From the NCBI GenBank assembly GCA_945862455.1, contig CAMAXU010000018.1, positions 1-34,639 on the forward strand: a stretch of 34,639 bases of DNA, given 5' to 3'. Source of the DNA: Rickettsia typhi (GTDB lineage: Bacteria > Pseudomonadota > Alphaproteobacteria > Rickettsiales > UBA1997). The notes under the pieces are model-generated. The model saw nothing but the letters and a program-made list of their open reading frames with translations. It did no database searches and had not been told where the DNA came from. Position 1 is the first letter of the stretch, and every line of letters begins with the position of its first letter. Positions 16,018 through 23,936 of this stretch are shown one piece after another. The position numbers were made by a program, and so were the translations under genes.

Positions 16018-16335
16018 ATGAATCTTGAAATTCCAATCGGAAAATCGCGCTACAAAATTAATTGCGAAGAAGGTCAAAAAGAAAAATTACTACGTCTCGC
16101 CGAGCGTTTAAATAAAAGGGTTAACAGCCTGTCGCTTGAAATGAAAAATGTTGATGAAAAAACTTTACTAGCTATTTCAGCATTAATGATGGAAGAAGAA
16201 TTGGAAAATAAAAAAGGCGCTCGCGAAGATGAGCCGGAAATTAATGATGAAGATATATATGACGCGGTGAGCGATAATATGGAGAATGTGGCGGAATATA
16301 TTGAAAAACTGACGAAGAAAATTGAGAATTTTTAA
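16018..16335 (+). CDS. zapA: ZapA, FtsZ-ring-associated protein
   Basis: The 105-residue protein starts MNLEIPIGKSRYKINCEEGQ, then has RLAERLNKRVNSLSLEM and DEKTLLAISALMMEEELE. This is the ZapA head domain plus coiled-coil tail. ZapA cross-links FtsZ filaments at midcell. The acidic tail after residue 70 is more divergent. It follows the coiled-coil gene by four bases, and fau follows 55 bases later. The zapA-fau neighbourhood is old and conserved; in many bacteria the 6S RNA gene sits between them, but here the gap is too short and holds a repeat remnant. Confidence 0.88.
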   Translation: MNLEIPIGKSRYKINCEEGQKEKLLRLAERLNKRVNSLSLEMKNVDEKTLLAISALMMEEELENKKGAREDEPEINDEDIYDAVSDNMENVAEYIEKLTKKIENF

Positions 16336-16350
16336 TTTATAGGTAATTTA

Positions 16351-16390
16351 AGAGCCTGTCTTAAATCTTAAATTTTCTTAAATCTTAAAA
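16351..16390. repeat. Partial copy of the 7131-7292 palindrome end
   Basis: Nineteen bases (AGAGCCTGTCTTAAATCTT, 16351-16369) are identical to 7131-7149. They are followed by a second TTAAATCTTAAA unit (16379 onward) that runs up to the fau start codon. Only the outer end of the element is present, so it is a truncated or solo end. Confidence 0.75.
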
Positions 16391-16993
16391 ATGCCAACCA
16401 CCGCCTCAACAAAACAATCTCTCCGCAGAATCTTCAAAGAAAAAAGATCTAACCTTTCCACTTTGGAATTGAAGGAAAAATCCCGCGCAATCAACGAAAA
16501 TTTCATTCAAAATTTATTACCAAAAATTTATCAAAAAAATTCTAGGAAAATTTTCTCACTTTATTTTTCATCATTTAATGAAGTGGAAACCTCTGATATT
16601 GCTGACTATTTCCAAAAAAATGATATTCCTTTTTCTTATCCAAAAATCATAAAAAAAGATCATTATCTCGATTTTATAAAAACCAAAAAAGACCAAAAAT
16701 TAATCGCTAACCCTTTATATCCAAGCCTTCTCGAGCCTTTTAATGGCGAAAAAATTTTGCCTGATATTTTAATTTTACCATTACTTGCCTTCGACCCTTA
16801 TCTATCAAGGCTTGGCATGGGAGGCGGATTTTTTGATCGCACTATTGAATTTCTAAAAAATCAAAAAAACTCAATTATTACGATTGGTCTGGCATATGAT
16901 TTTCAAAGGTCTTGCGAGCCTCTCAATATCGAAAATACCGATCAAAAGCTTGATTTTGTTGTCACCGAAAAAACTATTTTTCCCGCGAGCTAG
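16391..16993 (+). CDS. fau: 5-formyltetrahydrofolate cyclo-ligase
   Basis: The 200-residue enzyme converts 5-formyl-THF to 5,10-methenyl-THF using ATP. The N-terminus KQSLRRIFKEKRSNLS is the basic substrate-binding helix. The ATP/phosphate loop reads LGMGGGFFDR (141-150), the family's G-x-G-G-G-x-x-D-R. LPLLAFDPYLSRLG precedes it as expected. Its linkage to zapA is conserved across proteobacteria (ygfA in E. coli). Confidence 0.92.
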   Translation: MPTTASTKQSLRRIFKEKRSNLSTLELKEKSRAINENFIQNLLPKIYQKNSRKIFSLYFSSFNEVETSDIADYFQKNDIPFSYPKIIKKDHYLDFIKTKKDQKLIANPLYPSLLEPFNGEKILPDILILPLLAFDPYLSRLGMGGGFFDRTIEFLKNQKNSIITIGLAYDFQRSCEPLNIENTDQKLDFVVTEKTIFPAS

Positions 16994-17163
16994 TGCTGCG
17001 TTAATCTGGGACAAAAAGAAATTTAGTAAAAATTTGCAAATAAATAGTTGCTTTCAAATTTTTTGTATATACGTTCGCGCCACAACCTGCCATCAGATCA
17101 GTATACAAGCTGCTCCGAGACATGTTAAGTTTCTAATTATCAATTCAATAAGAGATACAAACA

Positions 17164-17436
17164 ATGCATAAAACAGACTTAATCAAAGAAATTGCTAACC
17201 AAACTGGCTTATCTCAAAAAGATGCTAGCGCTTCAGTAGAAGCTTTCTTGAAAGCTACTGCTAAAGCTCTTAAAAAAGGTGACGTTGTTACCTTGATCGG
17301 TTTTGGTACTTTCAAAGTAGTAAAAACTGCTGCTAGAAAAGGTCGCAATCCACAAACTGGAAAAGAAATCCAAATCAAAGCCTCTAAAAGAGTTAAATTT
17401 GCTGCTGGCAAAGCTTTAAAAGATTCTGTTAAATAG
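17164..17436 (+). CDS. hup: HU-family DNA-binding protein
   Basis: The 90-residue protein is a complete HU: MHKTDLIKEIANQTGLSQKD, a helical body, VTLIGFGTFKVVKTAARKGRNPQTGKEIQIKASK (the beta arm with the Pro that intercalates in DNA) and VKFAAGKALKDSVK. As a homodimer it bends and compacts DNA. It stands 170 bases after fau, so it probably has its own promoter, although I could not pick one with confidence. A strong intrinsic terminator follows at once. Confidence 0.96.
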   Translation: MHKTDLIKEIANQTGLSQKDASASVEAFLKATAKALKKGDVVTLIGFGTFKVVKTAARKGRNPQTGKEIQIKASKRVKFAAGKALKDSVK

Positions 17437-17443
17437 TTTCTTT

Positions 17444-17478
17444 AACCCTTACGCGCCAAAGCACGTAAGGGTTTTTTT
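17444..17478 (+). terminator. Intrinsic terminator of the HU gene
   Basis: A 10-bp stem AACCCTTACG / CGTAAGGGTT (17444-17453 and 17464-17473) with a 10-base loop is followed by a run of T to 17478. It starts 8 bases after the stop codon and is the clearest intrinsic terminator in the window. Confidence 0.93.
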
Positions 17479-17483
17479 GCACC

Positions 17484-17538
17484 TATTCTTCAGAAAATTT
17501 TAAAAAACTTCTTTCGATTTAAAATTTTCTTAAGAATA
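17484..17538. repeat. AT-rich inverted repeat after the HU terminator
   Basis: Arms 17484-17504 and 17518-17538 pair at 20 of 21 positions across a 13-base loop. The block around the right arm (AAATTTTCTTAAGAATAT...GTTCAAGA) recurs imperfectly about 110 bases downstream (from 17632, AAATTTTCTTACCAATA...GTTCAAGA), just before tRNA-Val. This suggests a local duplication. Confidence 0.7.
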
Positions 17539-17675
17539 TGTTGTTCAAGATTTTTCCCAGAAAAAATTTATGTACATACAACGCAAAGTTTTAGATTTTG
17601 CGTAAGTGAATTTTTTTGACGAAATTTTTAGAAATTTTCTTACCAATAATTGTTCAAGAAATTGAATAGTTTTAC

Positions 17676-17751
17676 GGGTGATTAGCTCAGTTGGTAGAGC
17701 ATCTCCCTTACAAGGAGAGGGTCGGCAGTTCGAGCCTGTCATCACCCACCA
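17676..17751 (+). tRNA. tRNA-Val (anticodon TAC)
   Basis: A full cloverleaf reads from GGGTGAT to ATCACCC with encoded CCA. The D arm is TTAGCTCAGTTGGTAGAGCA, the anticodon stem is TCTCC/GGAGA with loop CTTACAA (anticodon TAC), and the T loop is GTTCGAGCC. All stems pair. Confidence 0.97.
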
Positions 17752-17752
17752 A

Positions 17753-17868
17753 GCTTCGCTCTTGTGAGTTACGCTTGTCAAGTCGGACCTTGTGTCTGAA
17801 TTTTCCAGCTTAGATCATTGGAGCGAAGCCTGCTTAGCATAGCCTCGCAAAATGCGAAGACTGGCTTC
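17753..17868. repeat. Nested palindromes between tRNA-Val and tRNA-Asp
   Basis: GCTTCGCTC (17753-17761) pairs with GAGCGAAGC (17821-17829). A second nested hairpin uses GAAGCC (17825-17830) with GGCTTC (17863-17868) around an inner TCGCA-AAA-TGCGA. The two share bases, so they are alternative folds. No gene is seen in this spacer. Confidence 0.6.
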
Positions 17869-17919
17869 ACAATTATAAAGCACTCAAAACTTCCACAAAT
17901 AAATTTCCTCTTTCTAAAA

Positions 17920-17996
17920 GGGGGTGTAGCTCAGTTGGTTAGAGCGCATGCCTGTCACGCATGAGGCCGCGGGTTCGAGTCCCGTCACTCCCGCCA
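17920..17996 (+). tRNA. tRNA-Asp (anticodon GTC)
   Basis: The 77-base cloverleaf has acceptor GGGGGTG/CACTCCC (one G-U) followed by GCCA. The anticodon stem is CATGC/GCATG with loop CTGTCAC (GTC), and the T loop is GGTTCGAGTCC. Its 3' end is the likely integration site of the following island. Confidence 0.97.
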
Positions 17997-18012
17997 GACT
18001 CCTGTCTGGCGG
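17991..18012. repeat. Hairpin overlapping the 3' end of tRNA-Asp
   Basis: CCGCCAGAC (17991-17999) and GTCTGGCGG (18004-18012) form a perfect 9-bp stem with loop TCCT. It includes the discriminator and CCA of the tRNA and so could compete with acceptor folding in the precursor. There is no T-run. It may mark a trailer processing structure or a rearranged attachment site. Confidence 0.6.
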
Positions 18013-18118
18013 AATCCACAAATGTCCAATCCAGCCTAGAAAATCAAAGCTTTCAAGCAACTTCAAGTCCAACATCATCCAAGAAAGTCTATTAACGTTC
18101 AGATTTAGAAGTGATTAG

Positions 18119-18621
18119 TTGTTCAAAAAAGGGCGCAGTTCAGCCAACCAAAACCCCAAAGACGGCTTTAAAACCAAATTTGGAAAGTTGATTTACACCA
18201 AGTTTTTTCCTGTTGGCAGCGACATTGAACAGATTGTTATTGATTGGGTTAAATTTTTAAGAGCAGAAAAACTTTACAGCGACAATGACCCGCTTTTTCC
18301 ACGAACAAAATTAGCACATAATAAAGATTTTTGTTTTGAGGCGCAAGGCTTAGAGCCAAATAGCTGGAAAAGCACAACGCAAATTAGAGAAATATTCAAA
18401 AATTCTTTTGCAAAATGTCAGATTCCTTATTACAATCCTCACTCATTTAGAGACACGCTAAGCATACTTGGTAAAAAAACTTGCGGTGCTTTAAGCAATA
18501 TCAGGCGCGGAGTCAAAATTTAGGACATAGCAAAATGAGCGCTACGCTTGATGAATATGGAAATATCAGCACGCATAGGCAGTTTGAGTTGATTGAGGGG
18601 ATGGAATCGAGGCAAATTTAA
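18119..18621 (+). pseudogene. Tyrosine integrase, 5'-truncated and frameshifted
   Basis: The remaining sequence matches the C-terminal half of a tyrosine recombinase: KTKFGKLIYTKFFPVG, NDPLFPRTK, then the HxxR box in PYYNPHSFRDTL. After TCGAL (about 18490) the frame ends in unrelated residues. In the next frame the protein resumes as QYQARSQNLGHSKMSATLDE and the following YGN, giving the LGH motif and nucleophilic Tyr, to a stop at 18619-18621. One frameshift therefore splits the catalytic site. The N-terminal DNA-binding domain and first catalytic Arg are absent; the upstream 120 bases hold no recognisable integrase. The first frame opens at TTG 18119 only by default. The island is thus unlikely to move on its own. 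Confidence 0.82.
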
Positions 18622-18679
18622 TTTATTTTGATTATTTTCTCTAAATCAAAAATTGGTAACAGAATTTTAAAAAGTAAAA

Positions 18680-20431
18680 ATGGCTAACAATCAAGAAACA
18701 AACATAAAACAACAGATCAAAGGCAGACCAATGCTTTATTGGGCAGGTAAAAAGCCACTTGGCGTTATTAAAAATTATCCCGCACAATTGGTTGAGAAAA
18801 TTGGAAATATTCAAAACCAAGAACAAATCGTCAAACCTAATTATGAAAATTTAAAAGATAATTGGCATAATTTATTATTTCATGGCGACAATAAAGAATG
18901 TCTTTCGACCCTTTTAACAAGCGGTTTTAGAGGAAAAGTTGATTTAATTTATATTGATCCGCCTTTTGATTCAAAAGCTGATTATGTCAAAAAAATTGAA
19001 CTTCGTGGAATTGACAAAAAACTTGCAGGCGAAGAACAAAGTTTTTTTGAGCAAGTGCAATATACTGATTTGTGGAAAAATGATGAATATCTGCAATTTA
19101 TGTTTGAAAGGTTGATTTTGCTTCGTGAATTATTGAGTGAGCAAGGTTCAATTTATTTGCATTGCGATTGGCATAAAAGCCATCATTTGAGATTTCTGTT
19201 GGATGAGGTTTTTGGTGAGGATAATTTTAGAAATGAAATTATTTGGCATTATGATATAGGAACTGCATCGGAAATAAATTTTAAGAGGAAGCATGACAAT
19301 ATTTTTAGATATGCAAAAAATAATGAAAAATGCTTGTTTAATCAAATTCAAGTGGCAGCAAAGAATATCAAAAGATATGATCAAACTGATGAAAATGGCA
19401 GAAGTTATATGGTTAGAGGCGATACAGGAAAAATCGTTTTTGCTGATGAAGGACAAAAAGAAGACGATGTTTGGACTTATTATAAGTCAGATGAATTTAG
19501 AACCCTAAACTCAATGTCCAATGAAAGAACGCAAATCTGCTACCCCACTCAAAAACCAGAAGCTCTTTTAGAACGCATCATCAAAGCCAGCTCAAACGAA
19601 AACTCAATAATCCTAGATTGCTTTGCGGGAAGTGGCACAACTTTGGCAGTTGCAGAAAAACTCAACCGCCGCTTTATTGGTGTTGATTGCAACAAGGGCG
19701 CAATTCAAACCACCATCAAAAGACTTTCAAAGCTAAAACAAGAAACTCAAAGCCCAAATATTTTACACTTCCGCGTCAATAATTACGACTTTCAAGAACG
19801 CTTCGCTTTGCGGGAAATTATCTTTGAAAAATATGGAATTGAAAAAATTAACGATAGTTTCTTTGACGGAATTTTAGGCGATGAATTAGTGAAAATTGTT
19901 GAATTTAACAAGCCTTTAACTCGCCTTGAAATTCAAGAAATTAAAGATGAAATAAAAAATATCAGGAGCGAAGAAGCTAGAAATATCGTTGTAATTTGCT
20001 CGGGTCAAGAAGTGGCATTGGAAAGCGAAATTGCGAAGCACAACAAAATTTCACCAATTAATAAAATTAAAATTCGTGATATTCAAAAAGATGGTTTAAT
20101 TGCCTTTGAACCAGCAATTGCAGATGTTTCAATTATTCAAAATGAAAATAAGAAAATCGTTGAAATTAAAAATTATCTATCACCAACAATTTTAAAAAGA
20201 CTTGAAATTGACAAAAATCTTTTTGAAGAACAAATCACCGATTTTAGAAGCCAAATTGATGTTGTTTTGTTTGATTTTAATTATGACGGCAAAGTTTTTA
20301 ATGTTTGCGAGAGCGATATTCCTGCTAAAAAGAAAGATTTTGTTAAGGCAAAATATGAGTTAGAAACAACAAATAAAATTGCCGTTAAAATTATTGATAT
20401 GCTTGGTGAAGAAACTTTGATTATTGAGTAA
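18680..20431 (+). CDS. mod: Type III restriction-modification DNA methyltransferase (Mod)
   Basis: The 583-residue protein has the beta-class order of N6-adenine methyltransferases: motif IV first (IYIDPPFDS, Asp93-Pro-Pro-Phe96), then a target-recognition region (about 150-290), then the SAM motif I (DCFAGSGTT, residues 313-321). YPTQKPEALLERII before motif I is typical of type III Mod. The C-terminal ~240 residues are variable, as in Mod subunits that bind Res. Mod methylates one strand of an asymmetric site and gives the Mod-Res complex its specificity. No simple-sequence tract suggestive of phase variation is seen. The ATG at 18680 follows the broken integrase by 58 bases; res starts one base after the stop. 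Confidence 0.93.
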   Translation: MANNQETNIKQQIKGRPMLYWAGKKPLGVIKNYPAQLVEKIGNIQNQEQIVKPNYENLKDNWHNLLFHGDNKECLSTLLTSGFRGKVDLIYIDPPFDSKADYVKKIELRGIDKKLAGEEQSFFEQVQYTDLWKNDEYLQFMFERLILLRELLSEQGSIYLHCDWHKSHHLRFLLDEVFGEDNFRNEIIWHYDIGTASEINFKRKHDNIFRYAKNNEKCLFNQIQVAAKNIKRYDQTDENGRSYMVRGDTGKIVFADEGQKEDDVWTYYKSDEFRTLNSMSNERTQICYPTQKPEALLERIIKASSNENSIILDCFAGSGTTLAVAEKLNRRFIGVDCNKGAIQTTIKRLSKLKQETQSPNILHFRVNNYDFQERFALREIIFEKYGIEKINDSFFDGILGDELVKIVEFNKPLTRLEIQEIKDEIKNIRSEEARNIVVICSGQEVALESEIAKHNKISPINKIKIRDIQKDGLIAFEPAIADVSIIQNENKKIVEIKNYLSPTILKRLEIDKNLFEEQITDFRSQIDVVLFDFNYDGKVFNVCESDIPAKKKDFVKAKYELETTNKIAVKIIDMLGEETLIIE

Positions 20432-20432
20432 A

Positions 20433-23024
20433 ATGACCTTATTTGAAAAATTACAAGAACAGATAAAAAGCTGGCGAGCAAATGATTATTTGTGCCCTAA
20501 TTATCCACAAATAAGAGAAATTCTTAATTTTAACAAAATAGAAGATGAAGAAGGACTTAACTCTTTTAGATATTTAAGAAAGCCACAATTTGAAGCAATT
20601 GAAGCCTATTTATATTTGCGATTTATTTTAAAAAGCCCGCAAACAATTGAGCTTTATAAAATGCTTTTTGTAGATGACAAAATTTCTTTATTTAAAACTC
20701 TTGGAATTAGCCATATTAACAAAGATGCAATTGATGATGTTGATTTGGATAAAGTTTTAGAAAAAATAAAAAATGATTTGGAGTTTGTTAAAAAACACAA
20801 ATATCAAACACTTCACGAAGCTTTAAATCTTGATTATGCGAGCTATATCTTGGCTTTGGCAATGGGAACTGGTAAAACCATTTTAATTGGATCAATTATT
20901 GCGATTGAATTTGCGATTGCTATTGATTTTGAAGAGCTAGAAACGCCGCAAGATGTAAAATTAATGCAAAATGCTTTAATTTTTGCGCCCGGAAAAACAA
21001 TTATAGAATCACTTAGAGAAATATCAGAAATTGCTTTTGATAAAATTTTGCCTTCGAGGCTTTTTAAGAAACTTGCCCCTAATTTAAAAATAAACTACAC
21101 CAAAGATGGTGATAAAAGATTTGATGGGGTTATTGAAGGCAGTTTATACAATATCTTGGTTACAAATTGCGAAAAAATTATTTTAAGAAATGTTTCTTCT
21201 AAAAATGATTTATTTAATCAAAAAACAGAAGAAAAAACATTAACCGAAAATTTAAGACTTCAAAAAATAACTAGCCTCGATGGGCTTGGTGTTTTTTCTG
21301 ATGAGGCTCACAACACTTATGGCAACAATCTTGGCGACAATTTAAAAAGAGTTAGGGAAACCATAAATTATATTCACAAAAATAAAGATTTGGTTTGTGT
21401 GATTAATACAACTGGCACGCCTTATTTTAAAAAAGAACCTTTAAAAGAGGTTGTTTTTTGGTATTCTTTGGAAGAAGGAATTAGAGATAATATTCTAAAA
21501 TCAGTTAAGGATAATATCGTTTCCTATAATTTTGATGGTACGAATGAAGGCGAAATAATTGGTGATATTATCAAAGATTTTTTTGTTAGTTATGGTGAGG
21601 TAAAGCTTTATAGTGGGCAAATGGCTAAAATTGCCTTTTATTTTAAAAGCGAAGAACATTTGCAAGATTGTAAATTAGCTATTGAAAAAGCTTTAACCTC
21701 AATATCACAAAGCCCGACTTTAATTTTAGTTAACACTCAAAAATCATCTAAAAAAGAAATTGAAGAGTTTAATAAATTAAATAGCCCTGATTCTAGCAAA
21801 AGAATTGTGTTATTAATTGATAAAGGAAAGGAAGGTTGGAATTGCCCTAGTCTTTTTGCCACTGCATTAATTAGAGAAGCTTCTTCTTCTAATAATTTCA
21901 TATTACAAGCCAGCACTAGATGCTTAAGGCAGGTTAAAGAAAACAAAGAGCGAGCAAAAATTTATTTATCTAGCAAAAATATTGAGATTTTAGATAGAGA
22001 GCTGCAAGAGAACTTTAATATTTCTATTGGTGAATTTGGCAAAGAAGATACTAATAAAATAATTGAGAAAAAGGCGTTTGTTAGAAAATATAAAATGCCA
22101 AAATTAGAGATTATTAAAGAGATTAACAAAGTTGTCAGAGATGATGGCGGGATTAAAAAACAACTTGTTTTGAACAAGCCAAAGTTAGCCGAAAATGATT
22201 TATCTAAAACTATATATCGCCTTGAAGACGGGGGATTAAAAGAATCTGGCTTTGCCAATAAAGTTGAAACTAAACAAGATTATCTTGGTGTTTTAAATGC
22301 CGCTTTTAAAATTGCTCAAAATTATCATCTTGGTTATAAAGAAATAGTTAGCGAGTTAAGCAAGCTTTATCCAGAGCAAATATTGCCCGCAATACATTTA
22401 AAATCTTTATTTGAACAAACAGAAAGCCAATTTGGTGAATATAAAATAACAAAAGAACGAGTTAGAGAGGCTTTGGCAATCATTAAAATTCAAGATGAAG
22501 ATGGAAATTATAATTTTGAAAAAGATGAAAACGGAGTTTTTTATCACACAATCAGGTTTAAAGAAGGGAGCGAGCGAGAAAAATTATTACTCGAACATAA
22601 AAACGAGAATTTAGGTTTTCATTTAAGTGTTTATGATTTTGATTCAAAGCCAGAGGGAAATTTTTTTACTAAAATTTTGAATATTTTACAGATTGATAAA
22701 AGAGATGTGGAAGATGTTTATTTTACTGGCTCGATAAATGATGTTAAAAAAACCGATTTTTATTTTGAATATAAGGGTGAAGATGGCAAATATCACAATT
22801 ATTTCCCCGACTTCATTATAACCAAAAAGAATGGTGAATTTTTAATTGTTGAAATTAAAGCTCAAAACAAGAAAGAAGATAAAGAAGTTTTGAATAAGAA
22901 GAAGGCGGTTAGTTATTTAGAGGGAATTGAAGAGAATAAATTTAAATATGTTATAATTTACACAGATGAGCAAATAGAAGATGATAATGTAGATTTTTTG
23001 AGGGTTAAAAATTTTATACAGTAA
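20433..23024 (+). CDS. res: Type III restriction enzyme (Res), SF2 ATPase with PD-(D/E)xK nuclease
   Basis: The 863-residue protein has an N-terminal SF2 helicase core: Walker A MGTGKT (144-149, Lys148), DEAH at 290-293 and NTTGTPY as motif III. KGKEGWNCPSLFAT and ILQASTRCLRQ serve as motifs V and VI. The C-terminal nuclease is complete: FPDFII with Asp793 and IVEIKAQ with Glu807-x-Lys809. Res translocates or slides after ATP hydrolysis and cuts about 25-27 bases from two opposed unmethylated sites. I start it at the ATG at 20433, immediately after mod; a TTG nine bases earlier overlaps mod. All motifs are intact, so the system looks functional although its integrase is dead. Confidence 0.93.
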   Translation: MTLFEKLQEQIKSWRANDYLCPNYPQIREILNFNKIEDEEGLNSFRYLRKPQFEAIEAYLYLRFILKSPQTIELYKMLFVDDKISLFKTLGISHINKDAIDDVDLDKVLEKIKNDLEFVKKHKYQTLHEALNLDYASYILALAMGTGKTILIGSIIAIEFAIAIDFEELETPQDVKLMQNALIFAPGKTIIESLREISEIAFDKILPSRLFKKLAPNLKINYTKDGDKRFDGVIEGSLYNILVTNCEKIILRNVSSKNDLFNQKTEEKTLTENLRLQKITSLDGLGVFSDEAHNTYGNNLGDNLKRVRETINYIHKNKDLVCVINTTGTPYFKKEPLKEVVFWYSLEEGIRDNILKSVKDNIVSYNFDGTNEGEIIGDIIKDFFVSYGEVKLYSGQMAKIAFYFKSEEHLQDCKLAIEKALTSISQSPTLILVNTQKSSKKEIEEFNKLNSPDSSKRIVLLIDKGKEGWNCPSLFATALIREASSSNNFILQASTRCLRQVKENKERAKIYLSSKNIEILDRELQENFNISIGEFGKEDTNKIIEKKAFVRKYKMPKLEIIKEINKVVRDDGGIKKQLVLNKPKLAENDLSKTIYRLEDGGLKESGFANKVETKQDYLGVLNAAFKIAQNYHLGYKEIVSELSKLYPEQILPAIHLKSLFEQTESQFGEYKITKERVREALAIIKIQDEDGNYNFEKDENGVFYHTIRFKEGSEREKLLLEHKNENLGFHLSVYDFDSKPEGNFFTKILNILQIDKRDVEDVYFTGSINDVKKTDFYFEYKGEDGKYHNYFPDFIITKKNGEFLIVEIKAQNKKEDKEVLNKKKAVSYLEGIEENKFKYVIIYTDEQIEDDNVDFLRVKNFIQ

Positions 23025-23240
23025 ATTTTGTATTAATAAAAAAGATTCTGGGGGCATAATTGGGGGCATATTAAATTTTCTAACCTCGCCCAATCAAGTA
23101 AAAATAAGCTCCCTACCCCTACAATGTGGCTGCCGTCACTCGCGGAAATCCGGCATAATTAAAAAAGTATGGTGCATAAAAACCTCATTTTCGTCAGTTG
23201 TGGTGAGGCTCCGTAGAAATTTTAAAAAAAAATTTTAAGT
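23025..23240. other. Convergent res/trmD spacer with direct repeats and possible island end
   Basis: No gene is seen. The spacer holds two direct GGGGGCATA repeats 12 bases apart (23050-23058, 23062-23070), CCGTCACTC (23133-23141) shared with tRNA-Asp, and near the trmD stop an AAATTTT...AAAATTT inverted repeat around an A-run (about 23217-23236). The last could serve as a weak terminator for either strand. Confidence 0.5.
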
Positions 23241-23936
23241 TTAATTTTTCAAAAGATCTGGACGATTTTTTTTAGTAATTTCAATCGCTTTTTCTTTACG
23301 CCATTCATTGATTTTTTTGTGATGTCCTGAAGTTAAAACTTCTGGAACTTCACGCCCGCGCCAATTTGCTGGTCTGGTAAAATGTGGATATTCCAACAGA
23401 TTTTCATATTGAGAATTTTCTTTCGAACCAAAAGATTCTTCAGCTAAAGATTCATCCGCACCAAGAACTCCGTCAACATTACGCAACACCGTATCAATCA
23501 CGATAAAAGCTGCAAGTTCGCCGCCGCTTAAAACATAATCGCCGATCGAAATTTCCTCGATTGCAAATTCGTCGAGAACGCGTTGATCTACGCCCTCGTA
23601 GCGTCCGCAAAGTAAAATTATTTCTTTTTCTTGTGCTAATTCACGAGCTTTTTTTTGGGTTAAAGTTTTTCCGCGTGGCGACAAATAGAAAATTTTTGAT
23701 TCTGGTTTAAAATTTTTTTCAATTGCTTCGGCTAAAATGTCAGCTTTTAAAACCATTCCAGCACCTCCGCCGTAAGGAGTGTCGTCAACAGTTTTTCTTT
23801 CATCTTTAGCAAAATCGCGAATGTTAATTGCTTCGAGTGACCATAATTTTTTTTCCAAAGCAGTGCCCGTAACTGAAGCAGAAAGAGGTCCGGGAAATAA
23901 TTCAGGAAATAATGTGAGAATTTTAAAATTGATCAT
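23241..23936 (-). CDS. trmD: tRNA (guanine37-N1)-methyltransferase
   Basis: The 231-residue SPOUT enzyme methylates G37 next to the anticodon and prevents frameshifting. It starts FKILTLFPELFPG, then DDTPYGGGAGMVLK, the trefoil-knot LLCGRYEGVDQRV and IGDYVLSGGELA, and RPANWRGREVPEVLTSGHH. Length is normal. It is not in the usual rpsP-rimM-trmD-rplS context: it overlaps the stop of the upstream aminotransferase gene by four bases and is the last gene of the minus-strand run. Confidence 0.96.
   Translation of the reverse strand: MINFKILTLFPELFPGPLSASVTGTALEKKLWSLEAINIRDFAKDERKTVDDTPYGGGAGMVLKADILAEAIEKNFKPESKIFYLSPRGKTLTQKKARELAQEKEIILLCGRYEGVDQRVLDEFAIEEISIGDYVLSGGELAAFIVIDTVLRNVDGVLGADESLAEESFGSKENSQYENLLEYPHFTRPANWRGREVPEVLTSGHHKKINEWRKEKAIEITKKNRPDLLKN

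Larger units (their letters stand above)
17982..23141 (+). mobile_element. Small genomic island at tRNA-Asp: broken integrase plus type III R-M
   Basis: The order tRNA-Asp 3' end, tyrosine-integrase remnant and mod-res is that of a tRNA-targeting island. A possible right boundary is CCGTCACTC at 23133-23141, identical to 17982-17990 in the T-arm/acceptor of tRNA-Asp. Two GGGGGCATA direct repeats (23050 and 23062), a type of motif often seen as integrase arm sites, lie just inside. The 9-base match is short, so the boundary is tentative. The surrounding genes (HU, trmD) are housekeeping, consistent with a simple insertion. Confidence 0.5.

Noticed and set aside
16994-17163. Possible 6S RNA gene near zapA-fau
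   Set aside because: The location is suggestive, but I could not see the long closing stem and central bubble, and the gap between zapA and fau itself is only 55 bases.
17616-17646. TTGACG as -35 of a tRNA-Val promoter
   Set aside because: The -35 is good, but no acceptable -10 lies at 16-18 bases spacing (CTTACC/TTACCA).
17545-17781. Minus-strand frame of 78 codons across tRNA-Val
   Set aside because: It is antisense to a clear tRNA and includes its complement; it has no family signal and is a known type of spurious call.
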